Assembly (NCBI GenBank): GCA_015099395.1
Contig: AP024096.1
Span: 4,712,001-4,776,000 of the forward strand
Source of the DNA: Ktedonobacteria bacterium brp13
GTDB taxonomy: Bacteria > Chloroflexota > Ktedonobacteria > Ktedonobacterales > Ktedonobacteraceae
Direction of reading: 5' to 3'
Length of the DNA: 64,000 nucleotides
A program made the translations under genes and the position numbers. Position 1 is the first letter of the stretch; each line of letters starts with the position of its first letter. The notes beneath the pieces are model-generated. The model saw only the letters and a list, made by a program, of their open reading frames with translations. It searched no databases and was not told the DNA's origin. Shown piece by piece: positions 25,093 to 34,392 of the stretch.

Positions 25093-26301
25093 CTAAAGTT
25101 TCCAGACACGCAAATTGGTAAATGCGCAGTCGGTCTTGTTGGTGTGGTCCAGCGCCATGACGCCGATGGCACCAGCACTGTAGCTGTTGTCGTTGGTGCT
25201 GCCGATGTACTGATGGTTGATGTAGAGATAGAAGTTACTGCCTCTGGCGATTAACGAGAGGGTATTGATCTGGTTATTTCCTGCCTTGATCAGGCTACTT
25301 TTGTCGTAGACCAGGAGTGTTGCATGTCCATTGTCGCGTGTGAGGACGAATGCATAGGTACCATCACTGCGAATGCGGAAGCTATAGAAGTTCTTGCTGG
25401 CGGCGTCCGAGCGTAAGATGATGCCGCCTTCATCGCCGCGCTGGATATTAATCTGAATCTCCAATGCGAAGTTCTGGTAGTTCGTAGCATGGGCGAGACA
25501 GGGAGTATAGTAATCAGGCTGGAAGACGCTACTATGGAAGGCGTTATTGGTAAAGGCACAGCCACCGCCATCCTGTGTGGGATAGATGTCCCAGTTTGGC
25601 CCATCCTCAAAGGCCAGTGGAGAAGAGAGGTCAGGGGTGCCACGCGTATTCTGTGCGAGCATGTTCTGGAAGGCCGTGACCGTTGCTATGGCCTGTACAG
25701 TGGCCTGCGCATTGGCTGTCGCTATAGCTCTGTTTTGTGCAAGCGTTGTTGCGGTCGCCTGTTGTTGCGCTGTATTCGTGGCCTGAGCAACGCTTGTGTT
25801 ATATCTATTCATCGTCGTGGTTGCCTGTACGTGGATCTGCGTGGGGCGTGAGATTCCGGCGTAATAGAGCAGCCCGAAGCCGCTAGCGACAAGGAACGCG
25901 GAGAGCAAGATGACACCGGTCACCAGCAGGGGTGACGCTGGCTTCAGTGGGGGTGGCATCGTCGCCGTACTGATACCTGGTACGTTCTGCGAATAGCTGC
26001 CTGCTTGCTGATGCTGGTACGGATAGACACTGCCCTGTTGCTCCGGAGGCCGGAACGATGGAGCCTGATACGGTACGTTGGGGCTATCCGGTTGATCTGA
26101 GCGATTGACGTCAGACGACTGAGGAGGGGAAGAGGACGGCTGCATGGCTTCAGGTGCAGATGGATACGGTGTCGATGGTGCGAACGGCGTCGTTGGCATC
26201 TTTGGCGTCACAGGCTGCGTCACAGACTTGTCACTCCCGCAATGAGGACACAGATTCGACTCGGACAAGAATGGTGTTCCGCAGAAAGCACAATAGTGCA
26301 T
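25093..26301 (-). CDS. Zinc-ribbon plus lectin-like domain membrane protein, paralogue 3
   Basis: 402 aa. Zinc ribbon YCAFCGTPFLSESNLCPHCG at the N-terminus, Pro/Ser/Gln-rich linker, TM (PLLVTGVILLSAFLVASGFGLLYYAG), an Ala/Thr/Gln-rich segment with many ATAT-type repeats, then the lectin-like domain with WDIYPTQDGGGCAFTNNAFH, GGIILRSDAASKNFYSF, INTLSLIARGSNFYLYIN and AGAIGVMALDHTNKT, ending LRVWKL. The ATG at 26301 has AGGAGGGGCAT upstream, a strong site that settles the start. Confidence 0.8.
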   Translation of the reverse strand: MHYCAFCGTPFLSESNLCPHCGSDKSVTQPVTPKMPTTPFAPSTPYPSAPEAMQPSSSPPQSSDVNRSDQPDSPNVPYQAPSFRPPEQQGSVYPYQHQQAGSYSQNVPGISTATMPPPLKPASPLLVTGVILLSAFLVASGFGLLYYAGISRPTQIHVQATTTMNRYNTSVAQATNTAQQQATATTLAQNRAIATANAQATVQAIATVTAFQNMLAQNTRGTPDLSSPLAFEDGPNWDIYPTQDGGGCAFTNNAFHSSVFQPDYYTPCLAHATNYQNFALEIQINIQRGDEGGIILRSDAASKNFYSFRIRSDGTYAFVLTRDNGHATLLVYDKSSLIKAGNNQINTLSLIARGSNFYLYINHQYIGSTNDNSYSAGAIGVMALDHTNKTDCAFTNLRVWKL

Positions 26302-26480
26302 ATGCCCCTCCTGATGTACTTTCATAAATACGTGATATATATGGATTGCATGCTTTTTTTATAAAGATAAGCTGAAACCTACCTGAGTAGAATACTGCTG
26401 AGATAGTATAACATTATTATACTTCTCAGCAAACCTTTTTTACTATACTATTGTCGCTGGTAGTACGTAACGATATATAT

Positions 26481-27359
26481 TTACAATTTCCACACCTCTA
26501 CTCGACTATAGCGAACAGCGGTAGTATTTGTGTAATTATTTGCGAGGACACCGATGAGTCCGCTACTACGGTGCTCATCCAAAACGCTCGTAATATATTT
26601 GCTGTTGATATAGAAGTCGAGAGAGGTACCGCTGGCAATTACTCCCAGCCGGTTTTCCTGCCCTGCCCCATTGACGATACTGCTGGAATAGCCATCTTTA
26701 AGTGTTTTGGCGCGCTGCTTCGAGCTGCCGGAATAGTAGTAGATGCTATAGGTGCCATCCTGATCGACGACAAAAAGGTAGGATTGCGTATTGGTTGCAT
26801 CGGCTCGTACGATCAGCCCGCCCGCATCACCCTGCAGAATCTTCATATCTACCTGATATGCGAAATTACTAAACGTCGCATGCTTGGCCAGGCAGGGTAG
26901 AAAGAATCCCTTCTGTGTAACGGTTGCGGTGTAGGTAGCTTTAACAAACGAGCAGCCAGCACCAGTATCCCAGTTATAGCTATCCGGGTTACGCAAGTTG
27001 TCGTCGAGTATAGGGGTTGTATGGGCGATCAGGTTATAGGTAGATTGATGGACTGCCTGGGTAGTTGCTGTCGCTGCCACCTCGGCGGTAGCAGTCGCGC
27101 CAATAATCGCGGCACGTGTCGCGTGTACGGACAGCATCCGTCCGATGCGTGTCTGGGCCAGAGTCGTCTGCTGGAGATGCAGCGCATAGGGACGATAGAC
27201 GGTGTTGTACGTGACAAAACCGCTTGCGCTAATAATGAGTAAGAGCGCCAAAGCAGCGATAATACGTAGCTTTTTGTAGTTGTTGCGAGGTTGACGGGGC
27301 GGTTGTATGCTATCTTGAATATTACGCACTCTGTGCTGGTTACCATCTTCTATTTCCAT
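26481..27359 (-). CDS. Lectin-like domain membrane protein, paralogue 4 (no zinc ribbon)
   Basis: 292 aa. Short basic cytoplasmic N-terminus (PPRQPRNNYKKLR), TM (IIAALALLLIISASGFVTY), Ala/Thr-rich spacer, then the common domain: WDTGAGCSFVKATY, GGLIVRADATNTQSYLFVVD, NRLGVIASGTSLDFYIN, SSGLIGVLANNYTNTTAV, ending VEVWKL. The start at 27359 follows AGGAGGATGAGG, a strong ribosome site; upstream in-frame ATGs (27365, 27377 and further) would add a hydrophobic tail unlike the paralogues. All four genes share the layout TM, spacer, domain. Confidence 0.75.
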   Translation of the reverse strand: MEIEDGNQHRVRNIQDSIQPPRQPRNNYKKLRIIAALALLLIISASGFVTYNTVYRPYALHLQQTTLAQTRIGRMLSVHATRAAIIGATATAEVAATATTQAVHQSTYNLIAHTTPILDDNLRNPDSYNWDTGAGCSFVKATYTATVTQKGFFLPCLAKHATFSNFAYQVDMKILQGDAGGLIVRADATNTQSYLFVVDQDGTYSIYYYSGSSKQRAKTLKDGYSSSIVNGAGQENRLGVIASGTSLDFYINSKYITSVLDEHRSSGLIGVLANNYTNTTAVRYSRVEVWKL

Positions 27360-27607
27360 CCTCATCCTCCTATCCATAGTGTACAGAATTGTGCATAACA
27401 CTACTATAGCAAAGGAAAAGACAGAGAGGAAGAGCATGCATCTAAAAACACATATGAGTAGCTAATAGCTATGTGTACAGTATAAGAAAGCATAAGCACG
27501 TATGTGCCTTAGGATGCATGCCCTTCCTGATGATTATGTATCGTTCTAGCGCTTTGTAGAACCTGACTGTCCTGCTGATTGTGTGTCGTTTTGAACGGTT
27601 AGAACGG

Positions 27608-27919
27608 TTAGATCATACCCAGTTCCCACCTGGCATCTTCTGTCATTTTCTCAGGAGACCAGGGGGGATCAAATGTGAGCTCAACCTTGCAGCTCTTCAC
27701 ATTTTCGACTTGCAGTACATGTGATTCTACATCAGAGATAACTTCACCGGCCATCGGGCAGCCCAAGGCGGTTAATGTCATCGTGATGGCAACATGCGCA
27801 CTCTCAGTATTGATGGCAACATCATACACCAGGCCAAGATCTACAATGTTGACGGGTATTTCCGGGTCGTAGCATTCGCGCAGTGCGTCCGCCAATTCGG
27901 CCTCGTTAATTTCTACCAT
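27608..27919 (-). CDS. Metal-sulfur cluster assembly factor (MIP18/SufT/PaaD-like)
   Basis: 103 aa protein of the MIP18/DUF59 family. It has the conserved DPEIPVNIVDLGLVYDV stretch, TLTALGCPMAGEV (the conserved Cys) and LTFDPPWSPEKMTEDARWELG. Members assist Fe-S cluster delivery, either in SUF-type assembly (SufT) or phenylacetate hydroxylase assembly (PaaD). No suf or paa genes lie nearby. AAGGAG stands about 11 bases before the ATG. Length is normal for the family. Confidence 0.93.
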   Translation of the reverse strand: MVEINEAELADALRECYDPEIPVNIVDLGLVYDVAINTESAHVAITMTLTALGCPMAGEVISDVESHVLQVENVKSCKVELTFDPPWSPEKMTEDARWELGMI

Positions 27920-28284
27920 TGATTCGTTTGCTCCTTATCGCTCCGCCCTGTAATTCTGAGTAAAATGGTCGGAATACACATTTATAATATAGCGCATTGT
28001 GGGGGTATTGTCAAAGTCGAGGGGCGGCTCTACGTTCTTCCGTTTCTATCTGTTTTAGCGCAAAAAATTATACTGTTCTTCTCTCCAGTACCTGGTTTTT
28101 TCCGCTTTTCTCTGCTTGTGAACATAGATATAAATGTGGGTGCTGTAGCGCTAGCTATACTGGAAAAAGAAAAGGTAGATGCTGGATGCTAGATGCAGCA
28201 GACACAGGGTTTTCCTCTTGTAAAAAGATTATATCGATGCCATTCAAGCGTAACGTGTGCATGGCTAGATGAGGATATAAAGCG
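27920..28284. other. Intergenic region, no feature recognised
   Basis: 365 bp between divergently oriented genes (MIP18-like and LuxR-type). Nothing beyond short frames lacking ribosome sites; the promoters of both genes must lie here. Confidence 0.5.
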
Positions 28285-28809
28285 ATGTTTCAGATTGAAA
28301 AATCTCATACACATACATCTATAGAGGTGCAACGAGCGGCTGCTAGTGAAACTGGAGCGGAGATTGTTGCATTCTCACGGGACAACGTTTTGAATATGTT
28401 GACGGAACTGGTGGAGAGTATGGAGGTGGTTTGCTCCAGGAATGTCTTTGCGCAGCTCTCTACACAGGAGATTCAGGAGGCGGTGACATCCTGGTACGAA
28501 CTGGCCTATACGAGTTTACGTAGCATACAGGATATCCTGCGTCACCTACCCACTGGTTCCGCTCCCGCTGGTCCGGCTGCTCGCAAGAAGGTTGATGCTG
28601 GTGCACTGGGGATGACTGAACGTGAATATCAACTGGCAACACTGCTCGCGCATAGTATGTCATTGAAAGATATTGCCCACTATTGGGGGGTTTCTGAGAA
28701 GACGGTGCGCAATCACCTTGCCAATGTGAGCCGTAAGCTCAATTGTCAGGACCGGGTGCAGATCGTCTTATATGCGCTACGCGCTGGTTGGGTTGAGCTT
28801 GAATCTTAG
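28285..28809 (+). CDS. LuxR-type HTH regulator, 174 aa
   Basis: DNA-binding protein with a C-terminal LuxR/GerE helix-turn-helix (residues about 108-170): LGMTEREYQLATLLAHSMSL, KDIAHYWGVSEKTVRNHLAN, VSRKLNCQDRVQIVLYALRAG. The N-terminal 100 residues have no recognisable receiver or PAS domain and look helical, so the sensory input is unknown. GAGGATATAAAGCG precedes the ATG. Its stop overlaps the stop of the convergent helicase gene by four bases. Confidence 0.88.
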   Translation: MFQIEKSHTHTSIEVQRAAASETGAEIVAFSRDNVLNMLTELVESMEVVCSRNVFAQLSTQEIQEAVTSWYELAYTSLRSIQDILRHLPTGSAPAGPAARKKVDAGALGMTEREYQLATLLAHSMSLKDIAHYWGVSEKTVRNHLANVSRKLNCQDRVQIVLYALRAGWVELES

Positions 28810-31800
28810 CTGAGAACCTCAACCTGTGGCTCTGGGGCTGCTAGCTGTTGCGGCTGCGCATGCCAGTCGATGATGGTATTCATGCTCTGGCAATAGGTAA
28901 TCAGGCGATTGAAGGTTGGTAGTTGCTGTAATGCTGTCTGCGAACCAACGAGGATCAGTTTGCATTGTGCCCGGGTCAGGGCGACGTTGAGCCGGTTGGG
29001 ATTGATCAGGAATTCGTAGCGAGGACTTGTGCTGTCCGGTGCCCGGGTCGTGGCGAATGAGATCAGGATGACTTGCCGCTCTCCTCCCTGGAAGCGATCG
29101 ACGGTATCGACGCTTAATGCGGTGCCGATGGGGAGTGCGCTCCAACCGATTGTTGCGTCGTCCTGATTGAGGTGACGACGAATATTCGCGACCTGCGCAC
29201 GGTATGGTGCGATCACTCCGATATCTTCGGGGGCGATACCACGTGCGAGCAGGCTGCCGATCAATTCACGGATAGCACGTGCCTCTGCGTTGCTCTGCTT
29301 GCTCTGCTCAGCGTTTTCGGCATGCTCCTCAGCGTGCATCGCGACAAAGACCAGCGGGAAACGTGGATCGAGTGCTCGCGTAATGGCGGCCTGCTCTGGC
29401 TGTTCTCCGTGTGCCTGTGCTTCTGGGTTGCTTGCTCCTGCTATCGCACGGTCATCGTTCTTCTTATAGATAATGCGCCGTTCTGCGATGGATGGATGTG
29501 CGCGCAACTGTTTCTCGTAAAAGACGGTGGATGAGAAGTTTGAGATCCATTTGTTCATGCGATATTGGGTGCGCAACGGCACACAGGCGCTGATCTCCAG
29601 GGGATGATGGGCCTGATGCTCTTCGTCGAGCTGCTTGAGCTGGCTGAAGAGGGAGACGTTCAGCCCTTCTTCAGCTGCCTGCTTGCTTAAGACGAGTGGT
29701 GGTAACTGTTTCTCGTCACCCACCAGGATAAAGCGGCGGGCGAAGCGGAGCGCACCGAGGATAGCCGGGATTGTAAGCTGACCGGCTTCGTCGATGATGG
29801 CAACGTCAAAGAGGAAGCTGGTATTATCCAGTGGTTCGCCGCCAGAGCGAGAACCGAGCGCGGCATAACGGTCCGCTGACCATGTCGCGGTCGTCGAGGC
29901 GACGACACGTGGACCATGCAGGGCATTGAAGACAAGGTCGCCAAACTCACGTGGTGTTGTGAACTCGCTCTGTGAGGGTATGAGCGATGTTGCTCTGTTC
30001 TCTGCGAGATCCTGGTTGTCCTCTATACCAGCGCGTTGCTTGAGTGCCCGTTCGATATGTGCGTGGAGCAGATAAGGACGGATGGTGCTATCGACATTGC
30101 GGCTACTGCCCAGGCGCAAGAAGTCGTGCTGGCCCTCTTTCTCCAGGCGTTTCAGCATATTGTCGACGGCCTGATTGGTAAAGGCGGCAAGCATAATCTT
30201 CTCACCACGGGCTGCCAGTTGTTTGACGATCTCCGCGATGACGCTGGTCTTACCGGTACCAGGCGGTCCATGGATCAGCAGGTAATCCTTCATTTCGAGG
30301 GCACGCTCGACAGCCTGGTTCTGCTCGCGATTAAAGTCTGCGCGCTGAACGACTGGTTCTTTGATGAAGCGTGGACGTACGCGACCTGCGACGAGGTCGT
30401 GTAGATGGGTAGAGACATTCTGCCAGCGCATCAGGTTCTGTAGTGTACGTACATGGACAAGGTCGTTCTCGTAGCGATCGACCAGCGTCGGATGGCTGAT
30501 CAGTTCGCGGGTCCAGATCGTGAGCCGCTCAGAGCTGATCGCCATGATGGTACCACTGACCACCTCGCCAGTAATCGGACTACCATCGCTCAGCAGGATT
30601 TCATCGCCCTCACGAAGTTCCGAGGTATTGGTGCAGTGATAGCTCTGGCTCCAACCGTCGTTCTCGATTGTCGCTGGGCCCAGGGGCTCCAGACCCTGGA
30701 TCGTGCTGCCCTGTGCCAGCCGTTCTGGCGCGGATAGCAGCCAGAGTTGTGCCTGTTGTAGCTCACCGGCCTGCCCTTCAAGTTGGAGCAGGTGAAAATA
30801 GTGCGCAAAGAACTGCTTATCCTCTGCGCGACTGACCTGTTGCGCCGGACTGATATACGCAGGCAATGGTGGTACGCTCAGAGGCGACAGCTGGCCGGAC
30901 TCTGGTATATGCTCGATTGTGCTTTGCTCAGGAGGAGTAACCTCTACAGCTGGCGGTTGCCAATCCAGGTAACCAGAGATGCGCTGACATTCGTCTTGCA
31001 GTCTGCACTTGTTGCACTTAGCGGGCCCTGGCGGTTCGGAGGGGATACCGGTCACGCGGTCTAATACCAGGATCGTACGGCGCTCGTTGACACGCTGAAT
31101 ATCACGGATGGTGGCGCGGATACCGATTGCCTCGGCCTTGCCAGGTGTGCCGCTATAGAGCAAGGTCGCGAAGGCGCGCTTCATACGCGCATCACGACGC
31201 ACAGCCAGCAGTGCATGATAGCCCAACACCTGCCAGCGATGTTCATTTTTCGGCAGGTTACCGCTGGCCCCACCAGTCTTGAGCTCAAGCAGGCGTTGCT
31301 GGCCTTCGTGCTGCCAGAAAAGATCGAGCCGTCCACGTAGACCGATCTCAGGGGCCAGTAGAAACGTCTCGGCCCGCACCTGATTACCCTGACTCTCCTC
31401 AGTCTCACCATCGCTATGTATACCGGGGAGGGTCCAGAGCGTATTGCGCTCGCTCTCATACCAGCGGGCGAGGCTCTCCAGGTGTGGTATGACACTCTCA
31501 CGAACCTCTGCGAACGAGACATCGGCGAGTGCCACCTCGACACTGGTCGTATCCTGCTGGAGCTTCTCTTCCAGGTAGCGTTGCAGCGCCTGAAAAGGGG
31601 ATTCTTCTCCATCACCGCCCGTCAGCGACGACCATGTATTGAACTTTCCCCGATCATGCTCTTTGAGGAGCTCAGCAAAGCAATGGTGTACCAGATTGCC
31701 GCGCAGCATCTCGAACGAGCCGCCAGAGGGGATCATGCGTTTCAGCAGATACTGCCGGGTACAATATTCAGCCTCATTGAGGTCAGTAATATTGAGCAGG

Positions 31801-32219
31801 ATATCTGGTTCGAGGACCGCCAGAGTATATGCATTCGCCTGGTAGCGTAACCGGCTCTTCTCACCGTATGTGATGGTGACCGGGGCAGTGGGTAGATGGT
31901 AGATGCGTAGTGTAAGTTGATGGAGGGCAACCTGTTCACGGCGTGCATTGAGCTCTTTGATGAAGCGGCGATAGTAGTGCTCTTCTAGCTGTACCTCGAC
32001 GCGCTCAGTGCCAGTATCGAGCAAGATATAGGGGATATGGGCTCCCTGGTGCGTGTTCTCGCGGGCGGCAATCAGGCGGCCTTCCAGGCGTTGCATATGG
32101 CAGGTATGGTGAGGGTCAAGCGTACAGAGAAAGCATTCAGGCTGTTGAGCTATAGTCTGTTCCTGTTCCTGTGTTGCCGCCGCATACTCTGTCATCAGTC
32201 GCGCTACGCCCCCAATCAT
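28806..32219 (-). CDS. Dna2-like Fe-S nuclease / SF1 helicase fusion
   Basis: 1137 aa. The N-terminal half carries a RecB/Cas4-type PD-(D/E)XK nuclease: an early Cys in EAEYCTRQYLLKR (about residue 153), motif LDLFWQHEGQQRLLELKTGG (about 303-322, acidic residues plus Lys) and a Cys cluster KCNKCRLQDEC (about 402-412). This Cys arrangement matches the 4Fe-4S-bound nucleases of the Cas4/AddB/Dna2 type. The C-terminal half is a superfamily 1 helicase: Walker A HGPPGTGKTS (about 655), IIDEAGQ (about 810), GDEKQLPPL, DRFQGGERQVILISF and NVALTRAQCKLILVG. Likely acts in DNA repair or end processing, as family members do. A further Cys pair sits at ECFLCTLDPHHTC near residue 30. The start at 32219 lacks a clear SD; an ATG at 32195 is possible. 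Confidence 0.88.
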   Translation of the reverse strand: MIGGVARLMTEYAAATQEQEQTIAQQPECFLCTLDPHHTCHMQRLEGRLIAARENTHQGAHIPYILLDTGTERVEVQLEEHYYRRFIKELNARREQVALHQLTLRIYHLPTAPVTITYGEKSRLRYQANAYTLAVLEPDILLNITDLNEAEYCTRQYLLKRMIPSGGSFEMLRGNLVHHCFAELLKEHDRGKFNTWSSLTGGDGEESPFQALQRYLEEKLQQDTTSVEVALADVSFAEVRESVIPHLESLARWYESERNTLWTLPGIHSDGETEESQGNQVRAETFLLAPEIGLRGRLDLFWQHEGQQRLLELKTGGASGNLPKNEHRWQVLGYHALLAVRRDARMKRAFATLLYSGTPGKAEAIGIRATIRDIQRVNERRTILVLDRVTGIPSEPPGPAKCNKCRLQDECQRISGYLDWQPPAVEVTPPEQSTIEHIPESGQLSPLSVPPLPAYISPAQQVSRAEDKQFFAHYFHLLQLEGQAGELQQAQLWLLSAPERLAQGSTIQGLEPLGPATIENDGWSQSYHCTNTSELREGDEILLSDGSPITGEVVSGTIMAISSERLTIWTRELISHPTLVDRYENDLVHVRTLQNLMRWQNVSTHLHDLVAGRVRPRFIKEPVVQRADFNREQNQAVERALEMKDYLLIHGPPGTGKTSVIAEIVKQLAARGEKIMLAAFTNQAVDNMLKRLEKEGQHDFLRLGSSRNVDSTIRPYLLHAHIERALKQRAGIEDNQDLAENRATSLIPSQSEFTTPREFGDLVFNALHGPRVVASTTATWSADRYAALGSRSGGEPLDNTSFLFDVAIIDEAGQLTIPAILGALRFARRFILVGDEKQLPPLVLSKQAAEEGLNVSLFSQLKQLDEEHQAHHPLEISACVPLRTQYRMNKWISNFSSTVFYEKQLRAHPSIAERRIIYKKNDDRAIAGASNPEAQAHGEQPEQAAITRALDPRFPLVFVAMHAEEHAENAEQSKQSNAEARAIRELIGSLLARGIAPEDIGVIAPYRAQVANIRRHLNQDDATIGWSALPIGTALSVDTVDRFQGGERQVILISFATTRAPDSTSPRYEFLINPNRLNVALTRAQCKLILVGSQTALQQLPTFNRLITYCQSMNTIIDWHAQPQQLAAPEPQVEVLS

Positions 32220-32368
32220 CTATTATATTGTTGAAGTGTACGTTAATGATCGGCTTTAGTCAACCGTTATAGGGCGGTTGTGAGGTTGCCGCGAGATCAC
32301 TGCGAACGATCCTTGCGCGCTGATATAATGCAGTGGGGAAGGGTATCTTCCCAGCAGGAGGTTTTACC

Positions 32369-33562
32369 ATGTCTTTACCGACCATTCGTACGATTACGCT
32401 GGGCCTGGAGCAGCCCCATCCTTTATCCGCAGCGGTCCTTCAGCAGGCAGCGCAGATCTTGCAACGCGCCAGTGCACGCTATCAAACAGAGGGTTATATT
32501 GTGCAGACAGTACGTATCGCAACGCGTCCCCTGCTTGACGACCTGGCGGACTGGTCAGCGGCACGTATCCTTGCGTATGCGCAGGAGTTACAGCGCCAGC
32601 TTACTGAACTGGGACTTGAGTATTGTTCATTGGGGACCGTCTTTGCCGCGCGTCCAGATTTTTCGCTGGCCCGGCTAGAGTTGATTACGGATCTGCTGAT
32701 CGCAAGCGAGGTACTGAGCGCGACAGTGCACCTTGCAACACCGGAGGATGGTCTGCGTGCTGAAGCCGCGCTGCCCATAGCACACATGATGCAGCGATTG
32801 GCGCACGAGACGCCCGAAGGCTTTGGCAACTTCCGTTTCGCCATGCTGGCCTGTGTGCCACCAGGAGGCCCCTTCTTCCCTACGGCCTACCATAGTGGTC
32901 CTACGCGGCTCTCTCTGGGCTTGCAGGGAGCGTCACTGGTCCTGGCAGCGTTAGAACAGACAAGCGGTGTAGATGCTCTTACAAGCCCACTGACACCGGC
33001 ATTGATTACACGTTCAGTCGGTGAGGCATTGACCTTACAGGCAGGGCCACTTGCAACGCTGGCACAGAGGTATGCAGCAGAAGAGAATATTCAATTTGGT
33101 GGTCTGGATCTCTCGCCTGCACCGATGGGTGAGACCAGCATCGTAACGGCCATTGAAGCCTGTGGCTATGGTCCGCTGGGCTCAGCGGGGACACTCACTG
33201 TCGTAGGAGCGTTGACTGCCGCATTGAAAAGTGTCGCACTGCCGTTATGTGGCTATAATGGTCTGATGTTGCCCGTGCTAGAAGATGAAGTATTGGGGCA
33301 ACGTTGGGCAGAGGGTGGCATCAACGCGCAACAACTCTTGCTCTACTCTGCCGTCTGTGGTACTGGCCTGGATACCATCCCGCTGCCGGGTGATAGCGAT
33401 CCCGAACAGATTGCGCATCTCTTACTGGATGTTGCCACACTGGCCTTGCGCTATCAAAAACCGCTTTCAGCGCGTCTCTTTCCAGTACCAGGTAAGCAGG
33501 CAGGAGAGCGAACGAACTTCAGCTCGCAGTATCTTACCAACACCATCATTCGTGGCCTGTAA
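32369..33562 (+). CDS. DUF711 (UPF0210) family protein
   Basis: 397 aa, matching the DUF711 pattern: LPTIRTITLGLEQPHP at the start, Ala-rich helices, and FRFAMLACVPPGGPFFPTAYH with FGGLDLSPAPMGETSIVTAIE in the middle. Structural relatives belong to the pyruvate-formate-lyase-like fold, but no reaction is established for the family. Start ATG has AGGAGGTTTTACC upstream and is preferred to an ATG 12 codons earlier. Upstream there is TATAAT at about 32323 that could be a -10 element. The gene is followed by the repeat nest at 33.6 kb. Confidence 0.88.
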   Translation: MSLPTIRTITLGLEQPHPLSAAVLQQAAQILQRASARYQTEGYIVQTVRIATRPLLDDLADWSAARILAYAQELQRQLTELGLEYCSLGTVFAARPDFSLARLELITDLLIASEVLSATVHLATPEDGLRAEAALPIAHMMQRLAHETPEGFGNFRFAMLACVPPGGPFFPTAYHSGPTRLSLGLQGASLVLAALEQTSGVDALTSPLTPALITRSVGEALTLQAGPLATLAQRYAAEENIQFGGLDLSPAPMGETSIVTAIEACGYGPLGSAGTLTVVGALTAALKSVALPLCGYNGLMLPVLEDEVLGQRWAEGGINAQQLLLYSAVCGTGLDTIPLPGDSDPEQIAHLLLDVATLALRYQKPLSARLFPVPGKQAGERTNFSSQYLTNTIIRGL

Positions 33563-33690
33563 CGTGAAAAAGGTGTAATAGGAGCAGGGTTGTCTATTTG
33601 TATGTGTGGTAAAGCAGTAGAGCCACATTAGCCGGTGAAATTAGGCAAAGAAAAACGACAAATGCTCACAAAAACAGGTAATGTTGCTAA

Positions 33691-33884
33691 AGCCTCCCTC
33701 TTTGAGGGGGGAAAGCCGCGATAGCGGCAGGGGGGAGTAGAAAGCTAGCAATTCCCTGTAATCATCGATTACCAACTATGAAGATAAGAGTGATAGATTG
33801 TGTATAATCGAGGTTAATAGCGTAATTCAAGTATCTACTCCCCCCTGTCGCTGCGGCGACATCCCCCCTCAAAGAGGGAGGCAG
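33691..33884 (+). repeat. Type-2 palindromic element, copy 2
   Basis: Left arm CCTCTTTGAGGGGGG, hairpin GCCGC-GATA-GCGGC, AGGGGGGAGTAGA; right arm CTACTCCCCCCT, hairpin GTCGC-TGCG-GCGAC, CCCCCCTCAAAGAGGGAGGCA. Interior includes CTATGAAGATAAGAGTGATAG, the inverse of copy 1. Confidence 0.8.
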
Positions 33885-33970
33885 GGGTATTACCATCCCT
33901 GCAGGCGATAGTGATCTTTTACGATACGAGAGATACTGTATCTGCTCACAAAAACAGGTAATGTCGCTAA

Positions 33971-34161
33971 AGCCTCCCTCTTTGAGGGGGGAAAGCCGCG
34001 ATAGCGGCAGGGGGAGTAGAAAGCTAGCAATTCCCTGTAATCCTCGATTACCAACTATGAAGATAAGAGTGATAGATTGTGTATAATCGAGTTAATAGAG
34101 TATTTCAAGAATCTACTCCCCCCTGTCGCTGCGGCGACATCCCCCCTCAAAGAGGGAGGCA
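33971..34161 (+). repeat. Type-2 palindromic element, copy 3
   Basis: Near-identical second unit of the 280-bp tandem duplication, with one G fewer in the left G-run and a few base changes. High similarity to copy 2 implies a recent duplication. Confidence 0.8.
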
Positions 34162-34317
34162 GGGGTATTACCATCTTTTCCTGTGAATTCATACTTTTTG
34201 GTACTTGGAAGATGGCAGGAAATGTGAAATCTCATAAAAATTCACCAGTGAGTGTTGCTCTATTGGTATGTGTGGGGGAATTGTATATGTGGGGGGGAGT
34301 TACGAGGCATGAAACAG

Positions 34318-34337
34318 GGAGCGACACATGTCGCTCC
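34318..34337 (-). terminator. Hairpin after the GAF gene
   Basis: Perfect 9-bp stem GGAGCGACA / TGTCGCTCC, about 56 bp after the GAF gene stop on the minus strand. The following T-run is weak (CTGTTTC), so it may be only a stabilising or partial terminator hairpin. Confidence 0.4.
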
Positions 34338-34392
34338 TGAATTTCTCCCGATAAACGAACGTACGCAGGTAAGAACTACAAGCGTGTGCTAG

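Larger units (their letters stand above)
33563..34392. repeat. Repeat nest with tandem duplication (repeat locus 2)
   Basis: Contains two type-2 palindromic elements (33691-33884 and 33971-34161) within a unit of about 280 bp present twice in direct order; TGCTCACAAAAACAGGTAAT at 33663 and 33943 marks the boundaries. Elements carry hairpin stems GCCGC-GATA-GCGGC and GTCGC-TGCG-GCGAC. A short frame of 87 codons over this region is produced by the repeats. A further perfect hairpin GGAGCGACA/TGTCGCTCC is at 34318-34337. Confidence 0.8.

Noticed and set aside
34077..34340. 87-codon frame in the 34-kb repeat nest
   Set aside because: Composed of palindromic repeat sequence; no ribosome site and no protein similarity recognised.
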